Of a DNA stretch of 7,205 bases, positions 1 to 5,252 are shown piece by piece. The DNA is from Geopsychrobacter sp. (GTDB lineage Bacteria > Desulfobacterota > Desulfuromonadia > Desulfuromonadales > Geopsychrobacteraceae): positions 1 to 7,205 of the forward strand of contig JAUXIR010000069.1 in NCBI GenBank assembly GCA_030620915.1, given 5' to 3'. The position numbers and the translations under genes are program-made. The notes under the pieces are model-generated. The model worked only from the letters and a program-made list of their open reading frames with translations. It did not search any database and was not told where the DNA came from. The stretch's first letter is position 1. Every line of letters starts with the position of its first letter.

Positions 1-413
1 AACGGGTCGGTATCGAGCAGCACGATCTTTTTGAGCAGTGGCAGGCCGTCGATAATCTCGAGCAGGATGTCGAGTTGCTGGCGACCGACAAAGATCAGCT
101 TTGCCTCCGAATCCGCCAGGATATGTCTCAGTTCGGCAGCCTTCAGGTCTTTGTCGACCGGGATGACAACGCCGCTGTTGCGTAGGATTCCCAGGTAGCA
201 GGCAACCCAGTTTGTCGACGATTGCGCGAGAATGGCGACATGGTGCTTGTCAGTGATGCCAAGTTCGCGCAGGCTGGACGCCAGTATTCCCGCTTTTCCC
301 CACAGGGACTGATAGCTGGTGTCGACCCAGTTCTTACCCTGTTTTTGTTGAAGGGCAGATTTTTCTGCGTGGCGTTGGCAACTACTGCCGATATATTGAT
401 CAATTGTCGGCAC
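1..413 (-). CDS. AMP-forming acyl-CoA synthetase/ligase (ANL superfamily), N-terminal part
   Basis: This is the first 137 codons of a gene that runs off the left edge. The protein begins (M)PTIDQYIGSSCQRHAEK and continues with a tryptophan-containing segment (SYQSLWGKAG), then VAILAQSSTNWVACYLGILRNSG followed by VVIPVDKDLKAAELRHIL and LADSEAKLIFVG. This is the usual N-terminal Rossmann-like part of AMP-binding acyl-CoA synthetases, in which a 'one's own place, same low cost' stretch leads to a PxD motif and the 'ADSEAKLIF' helix-strand. Such enzymes adenylate a carboxylic acid with ATP and transfer the acyl group to CoA or another thiol. The P-loop-like and core adenylation motifs lie outside the window, so the substrate cannot be told; a long-chain fatty acid is the commonest case for this type. 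The start is GTG at 413-411: TAA lies in frame at 419-417 and an AGGGAG Shine-Dalgarno sits 7 nt upstream, whereas the first ATG in another frame gives no recognisable protein. It is transcribed divergently from the tRNA and thrS, with which it has no obvious functional tie. Confidence 0.85.
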   Translation of the reverse strand, partial: MPTIDQYIGSSCQRHAEKSALQQKQGKNWVDTSYQSLWGKAGILASSLRELGITDKHHVAILAQSSTNWVACYLGILRNSGVVIPVDKDLKAAELRHILADSEAKLIFVGRQQLDILLEIIDGLPLLKKIVLLDTDP

Positions 414-420
414 TGATTAT

Positions 421-426
421 CTCCCT
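421..426 (-). promoter_or_regulatory. Shine-Dalgarno of the divergent synthetase gene
   Basis: Read on the - strand the bases are AGGGAG, followed by 7 nt and GTG. This site decides the GTG start, because no ATG, GTG or TTG lies between the in-frame TAA (419-417) and that codon. Confidence 0.8.
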
Positions 427-448
427 GTTTTACTGGATTGGTAGCCTG

Positions 449-466
449 ATACTTTCAGAACAGTAT
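449..466. repeat. Short interrupted inverted repeat in the synthetase upstream region
   Basis: ATACT (449-453) and AGTAT (462-466) are exact inverted arms around an 8-nt spacer that itself holds TTCAGAA, a near-palindrome. It lies 23 to 40 nt upstream of the synthetase Shine-Dalgarno. It might be an operator or a weak hairpin in the leader; with 5-bp arms in AT-rich DNA it may also be chance. Confidence 0.25.
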
Positions 467-556
467 TTGAATTTAACTTCTCTGTCACTGAAGGGCAAGC
501 AGATATGCTCCGATTTAGCGAGTGCTGATTTTCGGTTCCGGTCTAAATGCGAATAT

Positions 557-581
557 TTGTGATAAAAATGCAATATCACAA
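557..581. promoter_or_regulatory. 8-bp perfect inverted repeat, possible operator
   Basis: TTGTGATA (557-564) and TATCACAA (574-581) are perfect inverted arms separated by 9 nt. The centre is at 569, about 59 bp before the inferred tRNA transcription start, and the right arm ends 9 nt before the -35 box. It is placed where a dimeric regulator could act on the tRNA promoter or on the divergent synthetase gene. The outer half sites resemble those of CRP/FNR-type proteins, but the spacing between TTGTGA and TCACAA is 13, not 6, so that family assignment does not fit. No regulator can be named. Confidence 0.45.
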
Positions 582-590
582 GGAAATACC

Positions 591-620
591 TTGACAGCTC
601 CAGACGTGGTTTGGTACAAA
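591..620 (+). promoter_or_regulatory. Sigma70-type promoter of the tRNA-Val gene
   Basis: A consensus -35 box TTGACA (591-596) is followed after 18 nt by TACAAA (615-620), a 4-of-6 match to the -10 box. Transcription would start near 627, shortly before the tRNA at 636. The stretch between the -10 and the start is GC-rich (ACGCCCG), the kind of discriminator found at stable-RNA promoters under stringent control. The region upstream (545-590) is AT-rich and could serve as an UP element. The promoter could also feed thrS by read-through of the hairpin at 761-790. Confidence 0.7.
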
Positions 621-635
621 ACGCCCGTTGATTGC

Positions 636-710
636 AGGCGCGTAGCTCAGTGGGAGAGCACTACACTGACACTGTAGGGGTCGGCGGTTCAATCCCGCCC
701 GCGCCTACCA
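636..710 (+). tRNA. tRNA-Val, anticodon GAC
   Basis: The full cloverleaf can be folded by hand. The acceptor stem is AGGCGCG (636-642) with CGCGCCT (700-706). The D stem is GCTC/GAGC (645-648 with 656-659) around a 7-nt loop. The anticodon stem is CTACA/TGTAG (661-665 with 673-677) with loop CTGACAC, giving anticodon GAC at 668-670. The variable loop has 5 nt, and the T stem GGCGG/CCGCC (683-687 with 695-699) carries the TTCAATC loop. Discriminator A707 is followed by an encoded CCA (708-710). The anticodon reads GUC and GUU valine codons. The gene stands alone between its promoter and the terminator at 761-790, and is the nearest gene upstream of thrS. Confidence 0.97.
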
Positions 711-760
711 ATCGACTGGGATAGTTTGGAAAAAATCAGTAAGGATTCAGCTAACCACGT

Positions 761-790
761 GAGGCATCATTTCGATGCCTCTTTTTGTTT
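761..790 (+). terminator. Intrinsic terminator between tRNA-Val and thrS
   Basis: GAGGCATC (761-768) pairs perfectly with GATGCCTC (774-781) around a 5-nt loop, and TTTTTGTTT follows (782-790). This is a standard rho-independent terminator. The U-tract abuts the thrS Shine-Dalgarno (AGGGAG, 791-796), so no promoter can fit between the hairpin and thrS. It could simply end the tRNA transcript, or serve as a leaky terminator or attenuator that sets thrS expression. Confidence 0.9.
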
Positions 791-804
791 AGGGAGTTCG
801 TACT

Positions 805-2721
805 ATGGCGATAGTTAAGATTGAGCTGCCCGACGGATCGGTCAGAGAGGTCGAGGCTGGCTCAACTCCGTATGATGTTGCCCTCGGTATCGGCGAAGGC
901 CTGGCGCGGCAATCGATCGCTGCACGTTTTGATGACCGGTTGGTCGACATGTCGACCGCGCTTACCTCTTCGGGCAAGCTCGCGTTAATCACCCAGAATG
1001 CGCCCGAGGCGTTAGAGATTTTACGTCACTCCTGTGCTCACCTGATGGCCCAGGCGGTCAAGAGTCTCTATGGTGATGAGGTTCAGGTCACGATCGGCCC
1101 CTCAATCGATACCGGTTTCTATTACGATTTCTTCAGTGATAAGAAAAACTTCGCTCCAGAGGATTTTGAAGCCATTGAGAAGAGGATGGCTGAACTCGCC
1201 AAGGCGAACCTGCCGATTACTCGCGAAGAGATGTCGAGTGCCGACGCCATCAAGCTCTTTAAGTCGATGGGTGAGGACTATAAGGTCGAACTGATCGAAG
1301 ACTTGGGTGAGACCAGGGTCAGCCTTTATCGCCAGGGCGATTTTGTCGATCTCTGTCGTGGACCCCATGTCCCGCGGACCGGCATGCTCAAGGTTTATAA
1401 ATTGATCAGTGTCGCCGGGGCCTATTGGCGCGGTAACGAAAAGAACGCCATGCTGCAACGCATCTATGCGACGGCATTTGCAGACAAGAAGCAACTCAAG
1501 GCCCACCTTGCCCGTCTCGAAGAGGCCAAGAAGCGCGATCATCGCAAGCTTGGCCGTGAGCTTGACCTCTTCTCGTTTAGCGAAGAGGCTGGTGCCGGTC
1601 TGGTGATCTGGCATCCTAAGGGGGCATTGCTCCGATCCCTGATCGAAGATTTTGAGCGTAAAGAGCACCTGAAGCGGGGGTACGACCTCGTTGTGGGTCC
1701 ACAAATTCTTAAGACGGAGCTGTGGAAAACCTCGGGTCATTACGAAAATTACCGTGAAAACATGTATTTCACCGAGGTCGATGAGCAGAGCTACGGTATC
1801 AAACCGATGAACTGCCTGGCCCATATGCTGGTCTATAAGTCCAAGCTGCGCTCCTATCGTGACCTGCCTCAGCGCTATTTTGAGCTTGGGGTGGTTCACC
1901 GTCATGAGAAATCGGGTGTGCTGCATGGTCTGATGCGCGTTCGCGGCTTTACTCAGGATGATGCTCATATCATCTGCCGTCCCGATCAGATTGATGCTGA
2001 AGTCAAAGGCGTCATGAAGTTTGTGCAGGATGTTGCCGAAATCTTCGGTTTCAGGTATCGTATGGAGCTTTCGACCCGTCCTGAGAAAGCGATTGGCAGC
2101 GATGCCGATTGGGAGCGTGCAACCAGCGCATTGAGATCTGCGTTGGACGATAGCGGTCAGCCCTATGAGGTCAATGAGGGTGATGGCGCGTTCTATGGTC
2201 CGAAGATCGATGTCAAGCTGAAGGACGCGCTTGACAGGGAATGGCAGTGTGCTACTATTCAGTGCGATTTTACCCTGCCTGAGAGATTTGATCTTACCTA
2301 TGTCGGGGCAGATGGGGAGAAGCATCGTCCGGTCATGTTGCACCGGGTGATCGTTGGTTCAATCGAGCGCTTTATCGGTATTCTGATCGAGCACTATGCC
2401 GGCAACTTCCCGCTCTGGATTTCACCGGTACAGGCTGTCGTGGTCAACGTGACCGACAAGCAGGCTGAGTACGTGCAGAAGGTTGAGGCTCAGTTGCGTG
2501 AAGCAGGGATTCGGGTTCAGGTCGATTTGCGCAACGAAAAACTCGGTTTTAAGATCCGTGAAGCTCAAATGAATAAAATTCCCTATATGCTGGTGGTCGG
2601 CGACCGCGAGATGGAAGAGGGGAAGGTTGCTCCACGCTTCCGTGATGGAACATCACTCGACCCGATGATGGTTGATGAGTTTATCCGGTTCGCTGCGGAA
2701 GAAGTAGGACGTTTCCACTGA
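805..2721 (+). CDS. thrS: Threonyl-tRNA synthetase
   Basis: The enzyme charges tRNA-Thr with threonine in the cytoplasm and edits misacylated Ser-tRNA-Thr. At 638 residues it has the usual full bacterial length. The order is a TGS domain (about 1-62), the N2 editing domain with HxxxH (H75, H79) and CRGPH (C184, H188), the class II catalytic core (about 245-535) and the C-terminal anticodon-binding domain (about 540-638). Core motifs are visible: KPMNCLAH around C337, the motif 2 segment [22 protein letters not shown] (368-388) and [13 protein letters not shown] (motif 3, 511-523). C337, H388 and H513 match the three zinc ligands that bind threonine in the E. coli enzyme. The ATG is preceded by AGGGAG with 8-nt spacing, and the [12 protein letters not shown] start is typical. 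No promoter is visible between the terminator at 761-790 and the gene. It heads the translation cluster; infC follows after 114 nt. Confidence 0.99.
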   Translation: MAIVKIELPDGSVREVEAGSTPYDVALGIGEGLARQSIAARFDDRLVDMSTALTSSGKLALITQNAPEALEILRHSCAHLMAQAVKSLYGDEVQVTIGPSIDTGFYYDFFSDKKNFAPEDFEAIEKRMAELAKANLPITREEMSSADAIKLFKSMGEDYKVELIEDLGETRVSLYRQGDFVDLCRGPHVPRTGMLKVYKLISVAGAYWRGNEKNAMLQRIYATAFADKKQLKAHLARLEEAKKRDHRKLGRELDLFSFSEEAGAGLVIWHPKGALLRSLIEDFERKEHLKRGYDLVVGPQILKTELWKTSGHYENYRENMYFTEVDEQSYGIKPMNCLAHMLVYKSKLRSYRDLPQRYFELGVVHRHEKSGVLHGLMRVRGFTQDDAHIICRPDQIDAEVKGVMKFVQDVAEIFGFRYRMELSTRPEKAIGSDADWERATSALRSALDDSGQPYEVNEGDGAFYGPKIDVKLKDALDREWQCATIQCDFTLPERFDLTYVGADGEKHRPVMLHRVIVGSIERFIGILIEHYAGNFPLWISPVQAVVVNVTDKQAEYVQKVEAQLREAGIRVQVDLRNEKLGFKIREAQMNKIPYMLVVGDREMEEGKVAPRFRDGTSLDPMMVDEFIRFAAEEVGRFH

Positions 2722-2738
2722 TATAAAATTTATAAGTG

Positions 2739-2761
2739 GAGGCCCGCATCTTTAGGGTCTC
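2739..2761 (+). promoter_or_regulatory. First hairpin of the infC leader
   Basis: GAGGCCC (2739-2745) pairs with GGGTCTC (2755-2761), seven pairs including one G-U, around a 9-nt loop. A moderately T-rich stretch (TTCTTGTGT) follows, too weak for a confident terminator. The AT-rich TATAAAATTTATAAG just upstream (2722-2736) could hold a -10 element, but no convincing -35 box was found inside the thrS end. In other bacteria this leader is where L20 or IF3 feedback acts; here that is inference only. Confidence 0.4.
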
Positions 2762-2779
2762 TTCTTGTGTCGAATGGAG

Positions 2780-2800
2780 GTACGCGGATCGCTGGCGTAC
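2780..2800 (+). promoter_or_regulatory. Second hairpin of the infC leader
   Basis: GTACGC (2780-2785) and GCGTAC (2795-2800) form a perfect 6-bp stem with a 9-nt loop, located 22 nt before the infC Shine-Dalgarno. With the hairpin at 2739-2761 it shows that the 114-nt thrS-infC gap can fold into a structured leader. No T run follows, so it is not a terminator. Confidence 0.4.
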
Positions 2801-2821
2801 TGTTGCGCAGGTGATGGAGAG

Positions 2822-2827
2822 AAGGAG
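2822..2827 (+). promoter_or_regulatory. Shine-Dalgarno that sets the ATA start of infC
   Basis: AAGGAG lies 8 nt before ATA (2836-2838). There is an in-frame TGA at 2812-2814, and the codons between that stop and ATA include no ATG, GTG or TTG, so this strong site points to ATA as the initiation codon. Confidence 0.85.
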
Positions 2828-2835
2828 TCAGGCCC

Positions 2836-3351
2836 ATAGCTAAGCAGGAGACAAACATCAACGATGCAATCCGCGCTGCACAGGTTCGGGTTATCGATGA
2901 CGAGGGGAATCAGCTCGGTATTCTGAGTACTCGGGACGCCCTGTATAGGGCGAGCGAAATCGGACTTGATCTGGTTGAGGTCTCGCCAGGTGCTGATCCA
3001 CCGGTTTGCCGTATCATGGATTATGGCAAGTATAAGTACCAGATGGCCAAACGTGCTTCTGAAGCGAAAGCGAAGCAGGTGCGTGTTGAACTCAAAGAAA
3101 TCAAGATGCGGCCCAAAACCGATGATCATGATTTCCAGTTCAAGATCAAGCATGCCCGGCGTTTTCTCGAAGAAGGGAACAAGGTCAAGTTGACCATCAT
3201 GTTCCGTGGTCGTGAGAATGCTCATCCCGATCAAGGGCTTAAACAGCTTGAAAAAGCTGTTGAGGCGCTCAAGGATCTGGGCCAAATGGAATCTAGACCA
3301 AGCAAGATGGGCCGCTTCATGACGATGGTTGTTGGTCCGATTAAAAAATAG
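2836..3351 (+). CDS. infC: Translation initiation factor IF-3, ATA start
   Basis: IF3 binds the 30S subunit, keeps it apart from 50S and proofreads initiator tRNA and start codon. Starting at ATA the protein has 171 residues, close to the family's roughly 170-180. It opens (M)AKQETNINDAIRAAQVRVID, a normal IF3 N-terminus. The N-domain (1 to about 70) carries LGILSTRDAL and PPVCRIMDYGKYKY (the signature around 55-68); a Lys-rich linker leads to the C-domain (about 85-171) with LKEIKMRP, DHDFQFKIKHARRFLEEGNKVK split over 97-118, FRGRE (123-127) and a basic tail. The first in-frame ATG (3016) falls inside the signature motif and would delete almost the whole N-domain, so it cannot be the start. 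The rare start codon is the known hallmark of infC autoregulation: IF3 discriminates against non-canonical starts, including its own. rpmI follows after 45 nt in the same presumed transcript. Confidence 0.96.
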   Translation: MAKQETNINDAIRAAQVRVIDDEGNQLGILSTRDALYRASEIGLDLVEVSPGADPPVCRIMDYGKYKYQMAKRASEAKAKQVRVELKEIKMRPKTDDHDFQFKIKHARRFLEEGNKVKLTIMFRGRENAHPDQGLKQLEKAVEALKDLGQMESRPSKMGRFMTMVVGPIKK

Positions 3352-3373
3352 TACCGCTTATCTTGAACGGTAC
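3351..3373 (+). promoter_or_regulatory. infC-rpmI intercistronic hairpin
   Basis: GTACCG (3351-3356, beginning with the last base of the infC stop) pairs with CGGTAC (3368-3373) around an 11-nt loop. The GTAC of the right arm could instead pair with GTAC at 3381-3384, right next to the rpmI Shine-Dalgarno (AGGAG, 3385-3389). It could stabilise or gate the rpmI ribosome site; no terminator T run is present. Confidence 0.35.
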
Positions 3374-3396
3374 GACGACTGTACAGGAGTAAGACA

Positions 3397-3594
3397 ATGC
3401 CCAAGATCAAGACAAACCGAGGTGCAGCCAAGCGCTTTCGCAAGACCGGAACTGGTCGTATCCGTCGCAACAAGGCGTATACCAGCCACATTCTGACCAA
3501 GAAATCGACCAAGCGTAAGCGTGAGTTGCGTCAGGGCACCCTGATTCACAAGGCTGATGAACGTAACATCGCACGGTTGATCCCCTACTTGTAG
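3397..3594 (+). CDS. rpmI: 50S ribosomal protein L35
   Basis: A 65-residue, very basic protein of standard L35 length. It opens [20 protein letters not shown], the family's characteristic N-terminus, followed by [15 protein letters not shown] and KRKRELRQG; the C-terminal IARLIPYL is also typical. L35 is a small component of the large ribosomal subunit that packs against 23S rRNA. The ATG has AGGAG at 3385-3389 with 7-nt spacing. It sits between infC and rplT, the usual order; in E. coli L20 represses this gene's translation through the mRNA just upstream. Confidence 0.98.
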   Translation: MPKIKTNRGAAKRFRKTGTGRIRRNKAYTSHILTKKSTKRKRELRQGTLIHKADERNIARLIPYL

Positions 3595-3615
3595 GGAACA
3601 GGCAATTGCTGTGAA

Positions 3616-3662
3616 CTGTGGGGACTATCTCCCCCTGCAGATCCGGTCGCGGTCACTACCGC
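3616..3662 (+). promoter_or_regulatory. Structured leader of rplT (two hairpins)
   Basis: The 112-nt gap between rpmI and rplT holds two stems. In the first, CTG plus GGGGA (3616-3618, 3620-3624) pairs with TCCCC plus CAG (3630-3634, 3638-3640) across a small internal loop. In the second, GCGGT (3649-3653) pairs with ACCGC (3658-3662) around CACT. The hexamer GCAGAT occurs after each stem (3637-3642, 3661-3666). Neither stem has a T run. The gap is unusually long for genes that are normally close together, so it may be an L20-binding leader or an mRNA processing site. That role is inferred. Confidence 0.35.
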
Positions 3663-3706
3663 AGATCAAACTTACAACGTAATATCTATTAGAAGGAAAA
3701 AGAGAG

Positions 3707-4063
3707 ATGCCAAGAGTAAAAAGAGGTTTTAAGGCCCGTCGCCGTCGTAATCGCGTACTGAAGCTTGCAAAAGGTTACAGGGGCGCCCGGAGCAAACTGT
3801 TCCGCTCGGCTACCGAAGCCGTTGACCGGGCCCTGAATTACGCATTCCGTGATCGCCGCGTTAAAAAACGGGATTTCCGCGCACTGTGGATCACCCGTAT
3901 CAATGCAGCTGCACGTGAGAACGGACTCTCCTACAGTCGTCTGATCCATGGCCTGAAATTGGCCGAAGTCGGTCTTGATCGTAAGATTATGGCCGAATTG
4001 GCAGTTACTGATCCTGCCGCCTTCGCAACCGTCGCTGAGACGGCGAAGGCAAAACTGCAGTAG
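3707..4063 (+). CDS. rplT: 50S ribosomal protein L20
   Basis: L20 binds 23S rRNA and is needed early in 50S assembly; in several bacteria it also represses its own operon. The 118-residue product has the standard length. It begins [26 protein letters not shown] (the long basic N-terminal helix, given here only as a guide to residues 1-26), then [15 protein letters not shown] and the conserved [16 protein letters not shown] (about 64-79). The C-terminal globular part holds [21 protein letters not shown] at 3693-3697 with 9-nt spacing supports the ATG. The gene closes the infC-rpmI-rplT group: a strong terminator follows 19 nt after the stop. Confidence 0.98.
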   Translation: MPRVKRGFKARRRRNRVLKLAKGYRGARSKLFRSATEAVDRALNYAFRDRRVKKRDFRALWITRINAAARENGLSYSRLIHGLKLAEVGLDRKIMAELAVTDPAAFATVAETAKAKLQ

Positions 4064-4082
4064 ATCCTGTCGTTGCCGAATC

Positions 4083-4116
4083 AGGGAGGCCGGGCTCAGC
4101 CCTGCCTCCCTTTTTT
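4083..4116 (+). terminator. Intrinsic terminator after rplT
   Basis: AGGGAGGC (4083-4090) pairs with GCCTCCCT (4104-4111) and, after one C/T mismatch, GGGC (4092-4095) pairs with GCCC (4099-4102) around a 3-nt loop. Six T follow (4111-4116). It is the strongest terminator in the window and separates the infC-rpmI-rplT unit from pheST. Confidence 0.95.
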
Positions 4117-4125
4117 CATTTAATC

Positions 4126-4173
4126 TCCCGGTGTTCCCAACTGTCCGGGATTGCGGACGGCTGTCGATGTCCG
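4126..4173 (+). promoter_or_regulatory. Overlapping alternative hairpins upstream of pheS
   Basis: Four segments can pair in two exclusive ways: TCCCGG (4126-4131) with CCGGGA (4145-4150), and CGGAC (4154-4158) with GTCCG (4169-4173); or the middle pair GTCCG (4143-4147) with CGGAC (4154-4158). This resembles attenuator geometry, but no T run follows the last stem and no Phe-rich leader peptide was seen. The 151-nt rplT-pheS gap also shows no clear sigma70 promoter, so how pheST is transcribed past the rplT terminator is not settled by the sequence. Confidence 0.3.
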
Positions 4174-4214
4174 TGTTACTGCCTCAATAAGACCCCTGTC
4201 TGTGGATTATACAT

Positions 4215-5231
4215 ATGAAGGATCGTTTGCAAGAATTAGAGAACGATGCACTCGCAGCGATTGGCGATGCAGAATCTACCGCATCCCTACAAGATATCCG
4301 TGTCGCTTTCCTTGGCAAGAAGGGCGCAGTGACCGATATCATGAAGGGGATGCGTGATCTGGCACCAGATGAGCGCCCTGCTGTCGGTGCCCTGGTCAAC
4401 AGCCTTAAGGAATCACTCGAGAAAGCCTTCTCGAGTCGTAACTCTGCGTTGCAGCAGGCCGCTGTCGATGAGCGGATCTCGTCGGAGAAGATTGACGTCA
4501 GCCTTCCCGGTCGTCAATCATTCAGCGGTTCGAAGCATCCGGTGACCCTGGTAACCGAAGAACTCGTTGAGATTTTCGGCAAGCTCGGTTTTTGCGTAGC
4601 AGAAGGCCCGGAGATTGAAAAGGATTTCTATAACTTCGAAGCGTTGAATATTCCCAAGGATCATCCCGCGCGCGATATGCAGGATACCTTCTATGTCAGT
4701 GACGACCTGGTGATGCGCACCCATACATCGCCGGTGCAGATCCGTTCGATGCTAAAACAGGAACCGCCACTGCGAGTGATCGCGCCCGGGACCGTTTATC
4801 GCCGCGATTCAGACATAACCCACAGCCCGATGTTCCATCAGATCGAAGGGTTTCTGGTTGATAAAAATGTTTCCTTTGGTGATCTGAAGGGGATTCTGAC
4901 CCATTTTCTGACGAGCTATTTCGGTGACAAGCTGGGTGTGCGTTTCCGCCCATCCTTCTTCCCGTTTACCGAACCCAGTGCCGAAGTCGATATCGCATGT
5001 GTCATCTGTAGCGCTAAGGGCTGTCGGGTCTGCAAGGGGACCGGTTGGCTGGAAATTCTGGGTTGCGGCATGATCGATCCCGAGGTGTTTAAATCGGTCA
5101 ACTACGATGCCGAGCAATTTAGCGGGTTCGCCTTTGGTATGGGGATCGAACGGATCGCCATGCTCAAGTACGGTGTCAGTGATTTACGCCTCTTCTTTGA
5201 AAATGATCTGCGCTTTCTGCGACAGTTTTAA
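4215..5231 (+). CDS. pheS: Phenylalanyl-tRNA synthetase alpha subunit
   Basis: PheS is the catalytic subunit of the (alpha-beta)2 enzyme that charges tRNA-Phe. The 338 residues are of normal length. An N-terminal coiled coil (1 to about 85) includes [22 protein letters not shown] split over 28-49. The class II core follows: [10 protein letters not shown] (171-180), [26 protein letters not shown] (motif 2, 187-212) and [17 protein letters not shown] (motif 3, 304-320). The Ala of GFAFG, which in E. coli limits the size of the amino acid pocket, is present (A306). An insert carries CxxC-x4-CxxC (C262, C265, C270, C273) just before [10 protein letters not shown], absent from E. coli PheS. The start is set by homology; upstream there is only a weak TGGA (4203-4206) as Shine-Dalgarno, unlike the strong sites of its neighbours. 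pheT follows after 21 nt, consistent with co-transcription. Confidence 0.98.
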   Translation: MKDRLQELENDALAAIGDAESTASLQDIRVAFLGKKGAVTDIMKGMRDLAPDERPAVGALVNSLKESLEKAFSSRNSALQQAAVDERISSEKIDVSLPGRQSFSGSKHPVTLVTEELVEIFGKLGFCVAEGPEIEKDFYNFEALNIPKDHPARDMQDTFYVSDDLVMRTHTSPVQIRSMLKQEPPLRVIAPGTVYRRDSDITHSPMFHQIEGFLVDKNVSFGDLKGILTHFLTSYFGDKLGVRFRPSFFPFTEPSAEVDIACVICSAKGCRVCKGTGWLEILGCGMIDPEVFKSVNYDAEQFSGFAFGMGIERIAMLKYGVSDLRLFFENDLRFLRQF

Positions 5232-5252
5232 GTCTGGACAAAGGTTGCTCCA

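Noticed and set aside
143..403. 86-codon frame starting with ATG on the - strand
   Set aside because: It is a shifted frame within the synthetase gene; the GTG-initiated frame gives the recognisable AMP-binding enzyme sequence.
557..581. CRP/FNR- or HcpR-type binding site
   Set aside because: The half sites TTGTGA and TCACAA look right, but they are 13 nt apart instead of the 6 these proteins need.
711..804. T-box riboswitch controlling thrS
   Set aside because: Only 50 nt lie between the tRNA and the terminator, far too short, and no T-box consensus or specifier loop is present.
1102..2343. 413-codon open frame on the - strand inside thrS
   Set aside because: It is antisense to an intact, fully conserved thrS, has no recognisable domain or ribosome site, and reflects codon bias of the sense gene.
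2722..2736. infC promoter at the AT-rich TATAAAATTTATAAG
   Set aside because: The -10-like bases are good, but no acceptable -35 box is found 16-18 nt upstream, so it is not listed as a promoter.
2752..3285. 177-codon frame on the - strand over infC
   Set aside because: It is antisense to infC and its leader, with no family resemblance.
3016..3351. 111-residue IF3 starting at ATG
   Set aside because: It would lack nearly all of the N-domain; conserved sequence and a Shine-Dalgarno extend upstream to ATA at 2836.
4207..4213. TTATACA as a -10 box for pheS
   Set aside because: It would place the transcription start inside the coding sequence and no -35 box is at the right distance.
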